Shown piece by piece: positions 7,646 through 16,740 of a DNA stretch of 64,000 bases. The translations under genes were made by a program, and so were the position numbers. Source of the DNA: Candidatus Polarisedimenticolaceae bacterium. Lineage in GTDB: Bacteria > Pseudomonadota > Gammaproteobacteria > Chromatiales > Chromatiaceae. Every line of letters starts with the position of its first letter. The first letter of the stretch is position 1. The notes under the pieces are model-generated. The model was not told the DNA's origin and did no database searches. It saw only the letters and a list, made by a program, of their open reading frames with translations. The stretch is taken from the NCBI GenBank assembly GCA_021648685.1, contig JAKISI010000002.1:42442-106441 (forward strand). The letters are read 5' to 3'.

Positions 7646-9375
7646 TGCAGGCGGTTATGAGCCACAGGTACGGCAATAGTATCTATTGCACTGCACTGCT
7701 GACTGCACTCTTCTTGCTGGCGCCACTCTATTTTCAACCCAACCTTGGTGGCAGGGGGCTGGCTCTCCCCTACAATATCCCGGTGTGGGCGGTCGCCTCT
7801 TTTCTGATTGGCGGCGGCCTCTATCTGATTGCAGCCAGACGGCAATTCATCCGCCCCATTCATGCCTGGGCATTTCTGCTGTTTCCAGTTGTCATGATCT
7901 TCAGCGGCATTGTTGCTGGCTCCTCTCAACCCATTCCCTGGCTCTTTAGACAAATTTATGTCGTTGGCGGGATACTGTTTCTGTTCAGCCTGTTCCAGTT
8001 CAACTTCAAACAGCAGCAAGTTGAACGCATCCTGTATGTGGTTGCGGCATCTGCCGCTATCAATGCACTGATAGCCACTGCCCAGATATTCTCTCCCGAA
8101 CTCATTCAGGGATGGCTGGTGACCGCAGGCAATACACCTGTGGGGGTTTTTCAGCAGATCAACGTGCTCTCATCCTATCTGGCAACAGGCATCATCATCT
8201 CTTTTTACCTGATAAGCAGACCATCCATTGGCTCAGCCTCCCTTGCTGCCAAGGTCTTGCTGATTATCTGCATTGGAAGCGGTGCCTTCATTATCACCTA
8301 TATTGGTTCCCGGGTCGGGATGCTTGCTGCGGTAGCTGGCCTCATCATTATCCTTGTCAGCCGCCGGCAACAGTTCAAAAAAAGGGCCGTGCTGACGTTG
8401 ATTGGCTTGCTGTCACTGTTAGGAGGGGCAATACCTGGCGGTACGATTCAAGAGATCAGTGGCTTTGAGAAGCTATCACAAAAAACTGTAGAGATCGCCA
8501 AAGGGGCAGATGCTTCGATACGCATCAACATGTATGCCATGGCTCTGGAGCTGGTCGCCCAAAAACCAGGATTCGGGCATGGTATTGGCAATTTTCAGCG
8601 GGTCTGGGGCGCACAGAGCGGTGTCTACCACCTGCGCAACCCTGATGCCAGGCTACCGCCCTATGTCACACATCCGCACAATGAGCTGGTCTACTGGCTG
8701 ATTGAGGGCGGTATTGTCTCTGTTATCGGCATCTTGATCGCGATTGGGATCACACTGCTTGCCATGATCCGGTGCGGCCCACAGCGAGGGGGTGGCTACG
8801 CCGCACTTCTGATCCCCATCACCTTGCATGCACAGGTCGAGCTGCCCTTCTATATCTCCTCCCTGCACTGGTTCCTCTGGCTGTTCCTGATATTTATGGT
8901 CTTGCGCCACCGCACGATCACAACCAGCGTACCACTCAGCCTGCCAGCAACGCGCCTGATCAAGGTCTCTGCCATCCTGTTCTGCATTGGCAGCAGCTAT
9001 TTTATGATTCATTCTGCCCGTGCCCAGTCAGACATCCATGCCTATCTGACCAAAAAAGAGGGGCAAGGCCCCTACTTGCAGGTGGCGCTCAACAACCTCT
9101 ACTTCAGCTCTTACGCTGAACGGTTGGCCATGCGCAATCTGTTACACGCGAGCATACTGGATAAAAACCCTGATAAGGTTCACTATTTTGCCCAATGGGC
9201 AGAGCAACAGATCGCGGTGAATCCCAGGCTGAAATTATTTGAAGACCTGATCAATGCCTACACCTTTTTGGAGCTTGAAGAGGCACGGTGCAAAATCATC
9301 CATACCGGAACCAGGATGTACCCCATGAATCAACCGCTCAAGACCGCTGCGGGCACCTGTAAAAATCCGGGTTAA
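7645..9375 (+). CDS. Wzy_C-family O-oligosaccharyltransferase, probable pilin glycosylation ligase
   Basis: A 576-residue polytopic inner-membrane protein of the O-antigen ligase / PglL-TfpO superfamily, which moves a glycan from undecaprenyl diphosphate to an acceptor in the periplasm. About ten hydrophobic segments run from residues 12 to 465. The large periplasmic loop holds the Wzy_C hallmark GFGHGIGNFQ and the catalytic-type THPHNELVYWLIEGG; the C-terminal 100 residues are a soluble tail. Position decides the function: it overlaps pilD by one base in the pil operon, where TfpO/PilO-type pilin ligases are found. An alternative start lies at 7657. WaaL activity in LPS cannot be excluded from sequence alone. 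Confidence 0.8.
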   Translation: MQAVMSHRYGNSIYCTALLTALFLLAPLYFQPNLGGRGLALPYNIPVWAVASFLIGGGLYLIAARRQFIRPIHAWAFLLFPVVMIFSGIVAGSSQPIPWLFRQIYVVGGILFLFSLFQFNFKQQQVERILYVVAASAAINALIATAQIFSPELIQGWLVTAGNTPVGVFQQINVLSSYLATGIIISFYLISRPSIGSASLAAKVLLIICIGSGAFIITYIGSRVGMLAAVAGLIIILVSRRQQFKKRAVLTLIGLLSLLGGAIPGGTIQEISGFEKLSQKTVEIAKGADASIRINMYAMALELVAQKPGFGHGIGNFQRVWGAQSGVYHLRNPDARLPPYVTHPHNELVYWLIEGGIVSVIGILIAIGITLLAMIRCGPQRGGGYAALLIPITLHAQVELPFYISSLHWFLWLFLIFMVLRHRTITTSVPLSLPATRLIKVSAILFCIGSSYFMIHSARAQSDIHAYLTKKEGQGPYLQVALNNLYFSSYAERLAMRNLLHASILDKNPDKVHYFAQWAEQQIAVNPRLKLFEDLINAYTFLELEEARCKIIHTGTRMYPMNQPLKTAAGTCKNPG

Positions 9376-9395
9376 CCCCCCCCCCCTTTTTTTTT
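9376..9395 (+). repeat. C11-T9 homopolymer tract
   Basis: Eleven C followed by nine T begin at the base after the ligase stop codon and end 18 bases before the coaE start. Such tracts are prone to slippage. There is no hairpin in front, so it is not an ordinary terminator. Confidence 0.9.
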
Positions 9396-9413
9396 CTGGC
9401 CGATTCTTAAATC

Positions 9414-10016
9414 ATGCTCATTATCGGACTCACTGGCGGCATCGGCAGCGGAAAGAGTACGGTCTGCGACGGATTTGCCGCACTTGGCACCCCCATCATT
9501 GATGCTGACCTCGTTGCCAGGGAGGTGGTCATGCCCGGCACACCTGGCCTCACACAGGTCATCAACCAGTTTGGCCAGGGCATATTGACTCAGGATGGCT
9601 CACTCGACCGGAACAAACTCCGGGAACTGGTCTTCTCTGACGATACCTCACGTAAAAGGCTTGAAGCCCTGCTTCATCCACTGATACGCGAAGAGATGGA
9701 CAGGAGACTGGCCCGGCTGAAAGCACCCTACGCCATATTGGCCATACCTCTGCTATTGGAAGGTGGACGCCGGGAGAACATTGACAGGATACTGGTGGTT
9801 GACGCAGAGGAGTCGCAACAGATCGCCCGAGCCTGCCAGCGTGACCGGCAGAACCCAGAGCAGATTCACGCCATTATTGCAGCCCAGTGCAGCAGAAAAG
9901 ATCGGCTAAGCGCAGCAGATGATGTAATCTACAATACCGGAGACCTGGAGCATCTCAATCAGCAGGTGACAGAGATGCATAACCATTACCTCAGGCTCGC
10001 TGCCAACAATAGCTAA
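9414..10016 (+). CDS. coaE: Dephospho-CoA kinase
   Basis: Last step of coenzyme A synthesis: phosphorylates the 3'-hydroxyl of dephospho-CoA with ATP in the cytoplasm. The 200 residues begin with a P-loop (LTGGIGSGKST, about 6-16), followed by DADLVARE (conserved Asp for catalysis) and the lid region with RxxxQ (ACQRDRQNPEQ). The pilD-coaE-zapD neighbourhood is a conserved gammaproteobacterial order, here with the ligase gene set between pilD and coaE. Confidence 0.96.
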   Translation: MLIIGLTGGIGSGKSTVCDGFAALGTPIIDADLVAREVVMPGTPGLTQVINQFGQGILTQDGSLDRNKLRELVFSDDTSRKRLEALLHPLIREEMDRRLARLKAPYAILAIPLLLEGGRRENIDRILVVDAEESQQIARACQRDRQNPEQIHAIIAAQCSRKDRLSAADDVIYNTGDLEHLNQQVTEMHNHYLRLAANNS

Positions 10017-10032
10017 AGACAATCTAGGTTCA

Positions 10033-10800
10033 ATGTCCAATCAGATCATCTACGAACACCCGTTAAACGAGCGGGTTCGAACGCTTTTGCGACTTGAACA
10101 CCTGTTCACACGCATCGCATTCCATCTGCCACAGCCTGATGAGTGGAGCAGCCGGGCAACCATCGGCGGCCTGCTGGACATCACCAACATCCTGGCCCGG
10201 GCCGATATTAGATCTGAGGTGATAAAAGAGCTGGAGCGCCATACCGCAAGCCTTAACAAAATCCGCTCGGCACCTGGGGTAGATAGTCAGCAACTGGATC
10301 TCATCCTGGCTGACCTTGAACAGAGCACCAACAGGATGCGCCGGATCACCACTCAGATTGGGCGTGGACTGCGCGAGAACGAGTTTCTCGGCAACATCAT
10401 GCAACGCAGCACCATCCCTGGCGGAACCTGTGATTTTGACCTGCCACAATATCACTATTGGCTGCAGCAGCCGGTAGAGACAAGGCATGCCAACCTGCAA
10501 GGCTGGTTTCAGGAGCTGGAGGTGCTACAGGGTGCGACCCGGCTGCTTCTGTCGCTTATGCGCAACAGCGCCAACGCCAGCCAGGCAGAGGCAAAAGCCG
10601 GGCTCTATCAACGCACCCTGGAGTCACAATCACCCGCCCAGCTCATTCGGGTAGGCCTGCCGGAAGAGGCCGTGCTTTTTCCAGAGATCAGTGGCAGCAA
10701 ACACCGTTTCACTATCCGTTTTTTGGAGCCAAGCAGCTCCGGCCGGCCCAATCAAACCCAGCTGGATGTTGGGTTCTCTCTGATCTGCTGTATTTTTTAG
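10033..10800 (+). CDS. zapD: Cell division protein ZapD
   Basis: Cytoplasmic protein that bundles FtsZ filaments and stabilises the Z-ring. The 255-residue product has the all-alpha N-terminal region beginning YEHPLNERVRTLLRLEHLF, typical of ZapD/YacF, and the family's ending with a pair of cysteines near the C-terminus (LICCIF). It follows coaE after 16 bases. The zinc-binding yacG gene that usually comes next is absent; a convergent methyltransferase gene begins 12 bases away. Confidence 0.93.
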   Translation: MSNQIIYEHPLNERVRTLLRLEHLFTRIAFHLPQPDEWSSRATIGGLLDITNILARADIRSEVIKELERHTASLNKIRSAPGVDSQQLDLILADLEQSTNRMRRITTQIGRGLRENEFLGNIMQRSTIPGGTCDFDLPQYHYWLQQPVETRHANLQGWFQELEVLQGATRLLLSLMRNSANASQAEAKAGLYQRTLESQSPAQLIRVGLPEEAVLFPEISGSKHRFTIRFLEPSSSGRPNQTQLDVGFSLICCIF

Positions 10801-10812
10801 GCCGTTAACCCG

Positions 10813-11661
10813 CTATTTTTCAGCCGAGAGGTAACAGATCCAACTGGGATCTGCCTCCCCTTCTGCGGTGGATTTAAAATTACCATCCGGCTCGCCATCC
10901 TCATCCGTTCCCTGCCAATAGACGGTAACATTGCCAAACCCCGCCTCCTCCAGCAGCTCTCTGATTTCAGGCAGTGTCCAGAGACGCCAATGGTAGCTGA
11001 AGGCCTTTTTGAGTTTTGATCCATCAGAGAATTTAAAGTGGATATGGCAGATCAGTTCACCACTGATCGGTTCATACCGTTCCTGCTCCCAGATGTAGGT
11101 GAATTTGTGTTTTTTATGTTTGGTTTTCTCTTTTATCTCCCGAAAACTCTCATAGCCGCCATAGGCATCCAGAAACAACACGCCATTATCTGCCAATGCA
11201 GAGTGTGCATTTTTAAAATAATGTTTCAGCTCTTTGCGCGATTTGAACAACCAATAGCTGAAATTCATTGCCGAGATGATCTCCGCCGCCTCGCTTTGAG
11301 CCGTTAGCACATTATCGTTGAGCAGCTGGATACGGCTACTTTGGGCTTTGGCAAGCTTGCTGAGGTTGTTTTTTCGCCCCCACTGCAAAACCTCAGGATC
11401 GTTATCCACACCAATGGCATGATTGCTTTTCCGGCGCTTCACCCACTCGCAGCAGACATTCGCCGTGCCGCAGAAATCCTCTCTCAAGATTTTTGCCCGC
11501 TCTCCCCGGATTGATTTAAAGGTGTCATCAATAAAATCAATCTCTGACTCAGAGCACTGCACCGAAAGCTCATATAGCTTATGTCGATCAGCTAACGCAG
11601 CCATTGTCGGGTCACTGTTATGGCGTCTTCTGTTTCTCTTGCCCAGGGGTTTTCTGCTCAT
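10813..11661 (-). CDS. Class I SAM-dependent methyltransferase
   Basis: A 282-residue Rossmann-fold methyltransferase of unknown substrate. The SAM-binding segment is EDFCGTANVCCEWV (about 61-74), an unusual motif I with FCGTA instead of the usual E/DxGxGxG, followed by the acidic motif IGVDNDPEVL. A later NFSYWLFKSRKELKHYF segment and FLDAYGG fit motifs IV-V. The basic start (SRKPLGKRNRRRH) could contact nucleic acid. It is transcribed alone, convergent with zapD. The fold is clear; whether it acts on a small molecule, RNA or protein is not. Confidence 0.75.
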   Translation of the reverse strand: MSRKPLGKRNRRRHNSDPTMAALADRHKLYELSVQCSESEIDFIDDTFKSIRGERAKILREDFCGTANVCCEWVKRRKSNHAIGVDNDPEVLQWGRKNNLSKLAKAQSSRIQLLNDNVLTAQSEAAEIISAMNFSYWLFKSRKELKHYFKNAHSALADNGVLFLDAYGGYESFREIKEKTKHKKHKFTYIWEQERYEPISGELICHIHFKFSDGSKLKKAFSYHWRLWTLPEIRELLEEAGFGNVTVYWQGTDEDGEPDGNFKSTAEGEADPSWICYLSAEK

Positions 11662-11967
11662 CGGATTGACTCTGAAATGTAAGGTGTTAATTTGCGCACA
11701 ACTGCCCGTTCAGAAACGTGACAAGTCCATCCTGTCGTGCCAGACTGGTTCAACGGATGAAAACCGGCAGTGGAATGCTACACTTAAAAGCAGCCAGCGT
11801 AGTGAAAGCATTATACCAGCCACAGGCCATTGGAAATATTAGAGCATCATCCCTGATCCTCTCTAATTTTACCCCGCAAGTGGTATAGCACTGCTCTTGA
11901 TAATCGCGGCCATGTATAACCTCCTGGAGACTGTCCGGGAACAGGAACCCACAAGGTCTATGAAACC
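11662..11967. other. Intergenic region before rlpA
   Basis: About 300 bases between the divergent methyltransferase and rlpA genes, presumably holding both promoters. The only structure recognised is a degenerate half of a repeat end at 11925-11949 (described separately). Confidence 0.4.
11925..11949 (+). repeat. Solo copy of the GGAGGCTGTCCG repeat end
   Basis: The sequence TGGAGACTGTCCGGGAACAG and its next five bases match the left terminal repeat of the palindromic element at 24507 at about 20 of 25 positions. No partner end is seen nearby, so this is probably a decayed or solo terminus. Confidence 0.45.
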
Positions 11968-12789
11968 ATGCAGATAGTCACATCAGTCAAGCCCCAGCTG
12001 ACCATAGCGCTGCTGCTGGCGATTGCCCTTTCCGGCTGCAGCATCCTCCCCTCTGTCGATAGCGACTCAGATTACGGCCCACCCGACGGCACGGTTGATG
12101 TCAGCCACATCCCGAACGCTGTCCCCAGGGATGAACCGCGCAGCCGCTATGGCAACCCAACCTCGTATGTGGTCATGGGCAAGCGTTACTATGTGCAGTC
12201 CAGCAGCCAGGGGCATGTGGAGCGCGGTATCGCCTCCTGGTATGGCAGCAAGTTTCATGGCCGACGCACCAGCAGCGGCGAAACCTACGATATGTATGGC
12301 ATGACAGCGGCCCACACTACACTGCCGCTGCCCACCTATGCGCAGGTCACCAATCTGGAGAATGGCCGCAGCATCATCGTCAAGATCAATGACCGGGGGC
12401 CATTCCACAACAACCGCATCATTGATCTCTCCTATACCGCCGCCAGCAAACTGGACATCCTGAAAAAAGGCACCGGAATGGTCGAGGTCGTGGCCCTTAA
12501 CCCCCGCCAGCCCACCCCACCCAAGCCAAGGCAGAGTACCACTGGCAGCAAAAAACCGGGGTTATACCTCCAGGTGGGCGCTTTCTCCAATCGCTACAAT
12601 GCAGACCAACTGGCCAATCGGCTGGCTAATGCGCTGAACCGCTCCATCCGGGTGAAGCGCTCCCATGGTGGCGACAATGGGGTGTTCCGGGTGCAGGTCG
12701 GGCCACTGGTCAGCGTGGCACAGGCTGACACCTTGAGCGAAAAACTGGCTCAGCAGGGGATCACCGGCCTGCATGTCATCATTGATTAG
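11968..12789 (+). CDS. rlpA: Septal lytic transglycosylase lipoprotein RlpA
   Basis: Outer-membrane lipoprotein that cleaves denuded peptidoglycan strands at the division septum. The 273 residues start with a lipoprotein signal ending ALSGC (Cys about 24). A double-psi beta-barrel domain (about 88-175) has GIASWYG, SSGETYD, TAAHTTLPLPT and KINDRGPF, which include the Glu, His and Asp associated with activity in Pseudomonas RlpA. A C-terminal SPOR domain (about 195-273, starting GLYLQVGAF) binds septal glycan. It leads the rlpA-dacC-...-lipA run, an order also found in Pseudomonas. Confidence 0.96.
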   Translation: MQIVTSVKPQLTIALLLAIALSGCSILPSVDSDSDYGPPDGTVDVSHIPNAVPRDEPRSRYGNPTSYVVMGKRYYVQSSSQGHVERGIASWYGSKFHGRRTSSGETYDMYGMTAAHTTLPLPTYAQVTNLENGRSIIVKINDRGPFHNNRIIDLSYTAASKLDILKKGTGMVEVVALNPRQPTPPKPRQSTTGSKKPGLYLQVGAFSNRYNADQLANRLANALNRSIRVKRSHGGDNGVFRVQVGPLVSVAQADTLSEKLAQQGITGLHVIID

Positions 12790-12862
12790 ATTCGATGTTG
12801 GGTTAAGATAGTGGTCGCATGTCACCCACTGATTACCACTGAACCAAAGGAACAAGCCCCCC

Positions 12863-14014
12863 GTGTCTTTTACCCGATTTCGGATCGCCATCCCGCTTCT
12901 TCTGCTCCTCACCTTTATCGCACTGCAAACAGTGCAGGCCGCAGCACCCATCCCTGCGCCACCCAAGATTGCAGGCAGCGGGCACCTGCTGATTGATTTT
13001 GACAGCAAGGCCATCCTGGCTGAAAAAAATGCCGATCAGCGGCTGGAGCCGGCCAGCATCACCAAGATCATGACCGCCTACGCCGTCTTCCGGGAGCTGC
13101 GAGAGGGCAATATCAAGCTGGACGATGAGGTGTTGATCAGCAAAAAGGCGTGGCGCACCCCTGGCTCCCGCATGTTTATCGAGGTCAATAAAAAGATCCC
13201 GCTGGAACTGCTGCTCAAAGGGATGATTATCCAGTCCGGCAACGATGCCAGTGTCGCCCTGGCCGAGCATGTCGCCGGTAATGAAGAGACCTTTGCTGCA
13301 CTGATGAACACCCACGCCGCACGGCTGGGGATGGAGAGCACCCACTTCGTCAACAGCACCGGCCTGCCAGACCCGGATCACTACACCACCCCACGCGACA
13401 TCGCCAAGGTGGCCGCTGCCACCATCGGAGAGTTCCCCGAGTTCTACAAGTGGTACTCGCAAAAATCGATGGTCTTTAACGACATCAAACAGCACAACCG
13501 CAACAAACTGCTCTGGCGGGATGAGTCTGTAGACGGCATGAAGACAGGCCATACCGAAGCCGCCGGCTACTGCCTGGTCGCCTCTGCCAAACGCAATAAC
13601 ATGCGGCTGATTGCCATTGTCATGGGTACCAACAGCGAGCAGACCCGCGCCAAAGAGACCCAGACTCTGCTCAACTATGGCTTCCGGTTTTTCGAAACCC
13701 ACCGCCTCTACAGCGCTGGTGACAACCTGAAACAGGTGCGCATCTGGAAGGCTGCCAAACAGCAGCTGGCACTGGGGCTGGAGCAGGATCTCTACATCAC
13801 CATCCCCCGCCGTCAATACAAAAAGCTACAGGCCAGCATGGACATCAAAAACCAGATCATTGCCCCGGTGGCCAAAGGTCAGCCTATGGGCACTGTCACC
13901 GTCAGCCTGCAGGGCAAGCCCCTGGCCGAGGTGCCGCTGGTGGCACTGGAACAGATTGACTCCGGCACCCTCTGGCAAAATGCAAAGGACAGCGCCCTGC
14001 TGTGGCTGGAATGA
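12863..14014 (+). CDS. dacC: D-alanyl-D-alanine carboxypeptidase (PBP5/6 type)
   Basis: Periplasmic penicillin-binding protein that removes the terminal D-Ala from peptidoglycan pentapeptides. It starts with GTG at 12863, giving 383 residues with a signal peptide ending VQAA near residue 28. The active-site motifs are all present: SxxK as SITK (about 62-65), SGN (about 126-128) and KTG (about 228-230). The C-terminal beta domain (about 275-360) and a terminal amphipathic helix (WQNAKDSALLWLE), the usual membrane anchor, are intact. Its stop overlaps the next start (ATGA), coupling it to a D-amino-acid enzyme. Confidence 0.95.
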   Translation: MSFTRFRIAIPLLLLLTFIALQTVQAAAPIPAPPKIAGSGHLLIDFDSKAILAEKNADQRLEPASITKIMTAYAVFRELREGNIKLDDEVLISKKAWRTPGSRMFIEVNKKIPLELLLKGMIIQSGNDASVALAEHVAGNEETFAALMNTHAARLGMESTHFVNSTGLPDPDHYTTPRDIAKVAAATIGEFPEFYKWYSQKSMVFNDIKQHNRNKLLWRDESVDGMKTGHTEAAGYCLVASAKRNNMRLIAIVMGTNSEQTRAKETQTLLNYGFRFFETHRLYSAGDNLKQVRIWKAAKQQLALGLEQDLYITIPRRQYKKLQASMDIKNQIIAPVAKGQPMGTVTVSLQGKPLAEVPLVALEQIDSGTLWQNAKDSALLWLE

Positions 14015-14871
14015 ATCACGGCAATGCACTGGTCTACCTGAATGGTGAATTCATCCCCCTCAGCGAAGCCCGTATCTCGATTATGGATCGCGGCTTCCTG
14101 TTTGGTGACAGCATCTATGAGGTAATACCAGCCTACGGCGGTCGTCTGTTCCGGCTGCAACACCATCTGCAGCGACTGGAAAACAGCCTGCACGCCATCC
14201 AGATGGAGAACCCGCTCTCCCGGGCCGAGTGGGAGAATATACTGGCAACCCTGGCCACCCAGTACCAGGGAGAGGATCAGAGCGTCTACCTGCAAGTGAC
14301 CCGCGGGGTTGCACCCCGTCGCGACCACGCCATCCCCGAGGAGACGATCCCCACCCGGTTTGCCTTCACCACCCCCTTCCCGACCATCGACCCCCAGGTT
14401 TATGAGCAGGGCATTGCCGCCATCACGCTGGACGATATCCGCTGGCGTTTTTGCAACATCAAGGCCACCACCCTGCTGCCCAATGTGCTGCTGCGGCAGG
14501 AGGCAAAAGAGCGCGGCGCCATGGAGGCGATCCTGATCCGGGATGGCCTGGCCATAGAGGGCGCTGCCAGCAACCTGTTTATTGTCGAGGATGGCCAGAT
14601 CATCACCCCGCCAAAGGGAGAACATCTGCTGCCTGGGGTCACGCGGGATCTGCTGCTGGAGCTGGCAGCCGAGGCCGAGATTCCCTACTGCGAGGCCCCC
14701 ATCAGGGCCGACCAGCTGGACAGCGCCGATGAGATCTGGCTGACCAGTTCCACCCGTGAAATTATGCCCGTCACCCACCTGGATGACCGCCCGATAAATA
14801 ACGGCCGCCCCGGCAAACTGTGGCGACAGCTGCTCAGCCGCTTCCAGGCCTATAAAGAGGAGCTGCGATGA
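14011..14871 (+). CDS. dat: D-amino-acid aminotransferase (class IV PLP enzyme)
   Basis: Cytoplasmic PLP enzyme that interconverts D-alanine and D-glutamate with their keto acids, feeding peptidoglycan. The ATG at 14011 overlaps the dacC stop as ATGA and gives 286 residues; a GTG at 14002 is the alternative. Class IV marks are present: SIMDRGFLFGDSIYE near the N-terminus, the PLP lysine in NIKATTLLPNVLLRQEA (about 148), and the EGAASNLFIV phosphate-binding segment. Branched-chain or aminodeoxychorismate relatives share the fold, but the place after dacC favours Dat. Confidence 0.88.
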   Translation: MNHGNALVYLNGEFIPLSEARISIMDRGFLFGDSIYEVIPAYGGRLFRLQHHLQRLENSLHAIQMENPLSRAEWENILATLATQYQGEDQSVYLQVTRGVAPRRDHAIPEETIPTRFAFTTPFPTIDPQVYEQGIAAITLDDIRWRFCNIKATTLLPNVLLRQEAKERGAMEAILIRDGLAIEGAASNLFIVEDGQIITPPKGEHLLPGVTRDLLLELAAEAEIPYCEAPIRADQLDSADEIWLTSSTREIMPVTHLDDRPINNGRPGKLWRQLLSRFQAYKEELR

Positions 14872-15143
14872 GCCAGGATCTGGAACAGGATACGCTGCTT
14901 GAGTTCCCCTGTGAGTTTTCGGTCAAGGCCATGGGGCTGACATCGCCTGACTTCGACCTGGCTGTGGTCGAGGTCGTCCGCCGCCACGTCCCCGACATGA
15001 CAGAGGGCTGCATCTCATCCCGCCCCAGCAAGGGGGGCAAATACACTGCCATTACCGTCACCATTCAGGCCACCAGCAAGCAGCAGCTGGATGCCATCTA
15101 TCAGGATCTGACCGACCACAAGCATGTACTGATGAGCCTGTGA
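14868..15143 (+). CDS. ybeD: YbeD family protein (DUF493)
   Basis: A 91-residue small cytoplasmic protein with an ACT-like ferredoxin fold. Marks of the family are the N-terminal LEFPCEFSVKAMG and the C-terminal [12 protein letters not shown]. It is almost always encoded just before lipB, as here, where its start overlaps the aminotransferase stop (ATGA) and its stop overlaps the lipB GTG. The function is unknown; the constant linkage suggests a role near lipoate synthesis. Confidence 0.93.
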   Translation: MSQDLEQDTLLEFPCEFSVKAMGLTSPDFDLAVVEVVRRHVPDMTEGCISSRPSKGGKYTAITVTIQATSKQQLDAIYQDLTDHKHVLMSL

Positions 15144-15769
15144 GCAGACCTCTTTTGCATCTTCAGCAGCTCGGTCTGTGCGACTACGAGTCCAGCTGGC
15201 GCAAGATGCAGCACTATACCGACCAGCGCACAGCCGCAAGCCAGGATCAGCTCTGGCTGCTGCAACACCCCCCGGTTTTCACTCTGGGTCTGGCGGCAAA
15301 GCCCGAGCACCTGCTCTCACCCGGCAACATCCCCATCATAAAGGTGGATCGCGGTGGGCAGGTGACCTACCACGGGCCTGGGCAGCTGATGGCCTATCTG
15401 CTGCTGGATCTGCATCAAAAAGGGTTTGGCATCAAAAAGCTGGTCGCCCATATTGAGCAGGCGATCATCAAGCTGCTGCAAGATTATAAAATCACCGCCC
15501 ACACCCAACCGGGCGCCCCCGGCGTCTATGTGGGAAAGAAAAAGATCGCCGCGCTGGGTCTGCGAGTGCGCCGTGGCTGTACCTTTCACGGCCTGAGCCT
15601 GAACGTGGATATGGATCTGGAGCCCTTCAGCCGCATAAACCCCTGCGGACATCCTGGTCTGGAGATCACCCAGCTGGCGGATCTTGGCGCAGCAACAGAC
15701 CTCAAACAGGTCGCCACCGACCTTTCACTCCACCTGGCCAGCCAACTCGGCTACACTCTAATCTCATGA
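15140..15769 (+). CDS. lipB: Octanoyl-[ACP]:protein N-octanoyltransferase LipB
   Basis: Transfers octanoate from acyl carrier protein to lipoyl domains, the first step of lipoate synthesis. A GTG start at 15140 overlaps the ybeD TGA. The 209-residue protein contains [17 protein letters not shown] (about 72-88), the catalytic Lys in [11 protein letters not shown] and the catalytic Cys in [11 protein letters not shown] (about 172). Length is normal. lipA follows with a 4-base overlap. Confidence 0.96.
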   Translation: MSRPLLHLQQLGLCDYESSWRKMQHYTDQRTAASQDQLWLLQHPPVFTLGLAAKPEHLLSPGNIPIIKVDRGGQVTYHGPGQLMAYLLLDLHQKGFGIKKLVAHIEQAIIKLLQDYKITAHTQPGAPGVYVGKKKIAALGLRVRRGCTFHGLSLNVDMDLEPFSRINPCGHPGLEITQLADLGAATDLKQVATDLSLHLASQLGYTLIS

Positions 15770-16740
15770 GCAGCGACAACCGCTACAAAGCCCCCTCACG
15801 CAGCAGCCCAAAGGGTCATCAGCGCAACCAGGAGAAGCTGGCGCGCAGCCACAGCGTGGCGGTCAACCTTGCCACCCAGCCACTGCGCAAGCCCAGCTGG
15901 ATTCGCGCCAAATCCCCCACTGGCCCAGAGGTCACGCGCATCAAACGCATACTGCGCGAACACCGGCTCAGCTCTGTCTGTGAAGAGGCGGCCTGTCCCA
16001 ATCTGAGCGAATGTTTCAACCAGGGCACAGCCACCTTTATCGTGATGGGCGACCTCTGCACCCGCCGCTGCCCCTTTTGTGATGTCGCCCACGGCAAACC
16101 CAAACCACTGGACGAGCATGAACCCCGGCAGCTGGCCGAGGCCGTAGCCTTGATGGGGCTGAAATATGTAGTCATCACCTCCGTCAACCGGGATGATCTG
16201 CACGATGGTGGCGGCCAACACTTTGCCCACTGCATCCAGGCACTGCGCCACTGCAACAGCAGCCTGCAGATTGAGATCCTGGTGCCGGATTTTCGTGGCC
16301 GGCAGCAAGCCGCACTGGCCGCACTCACCCAGATCACCCCCGACATCTTCAACCATAACCTTGAGACTGTGCCCCGACTCTACCCCACAGTTCGACCCGG
16401 TGCCGACTACGACTGCTCACTGGAGCTGCTGCGTCACTACAAACTGCTGCAACCCGACATCCCGACAAAATCCGGCCTGATGCTGGGTTTGGGGGAGACC
16501 CTGGAGGAGGTCGAGGCCGTCATGCATGAGCTGCGTCAGCAGCAGTGCAACATGCTGACACTGGGGCAATACCTGCGCCCCAGCCTGGCGCACCTGCCAG
16601 TTGAACGCTACGTCACCCCCGGCGAGTTCGAGACCCTGCGCGAGCTGGGCAACAGGATGGGGTTTACCAACGTGGCCAGCGGGCCACTGGTGCGCTCCTC
16701 CTATCATGCCGACCGGCAGGCTGCCCCGCTTCTGACATGA
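15766..16740 (+). CDS. lipA: Lipoyl synthase LipA
   Basis: Radical-SAM enzyme that inserts two sulfur atoms into protein-bound octanoate. The 324 residues contain the auxiliary-cluster motif [12 protein letters not shown] (about 66-77) and the radical-SAM motif CTRRCPFC (about 92-99), with the C-terminal RSSYHAD carrying the conserved Arg-Ser-Ser. The N-terminal 35 residues are a basic extension. It ends the tightly overlapping dacC-dat-ybeD-lipB-lipA-DUF218 operon. Confidence 0.97.
   Translation: MSSDNRYKAPSRSSPKGHQRNQEKLARSHSVAVNLATQPLRKPSWIRAKSPTGPEVTRIKRILREHRLSSVCEEAACPNLSECFNQGTATFIVMGDLCTRRCPFCDVAHGKPKPLDEHEPRQLAEAVALMGLKYVVITSVNRDDLHDGGGQHFAHCIQALRHCNSSLQIEILVPDFRGRQQAALAALTQITPDIFNHNLETVPRLYPTVRPGADYDCSLELLRHYKLLQPDIPTKSGLMLGLGETLEEVEAVMHELRQQQCNMLTLGQYLRPSLAHLPVERYVTPGEFETLRELGNRMGFTNVASGPLVRSSYHADRQAAPLLT

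Noticed and set aside
12833..14778. Two long minus-strand reading frames (327 and 299 codons) opposite dacC and dat
   Set aside because: They mirror strong plus-strand genes with full catalytic motifs, show no recognisable family and have a composition typical of antisense frames.
15796..16356. Two minus-strand frames of about 180 codons opposite lipA
   Set aside because: Antisense shadows of a gene with all lipoyl synthase motifs.
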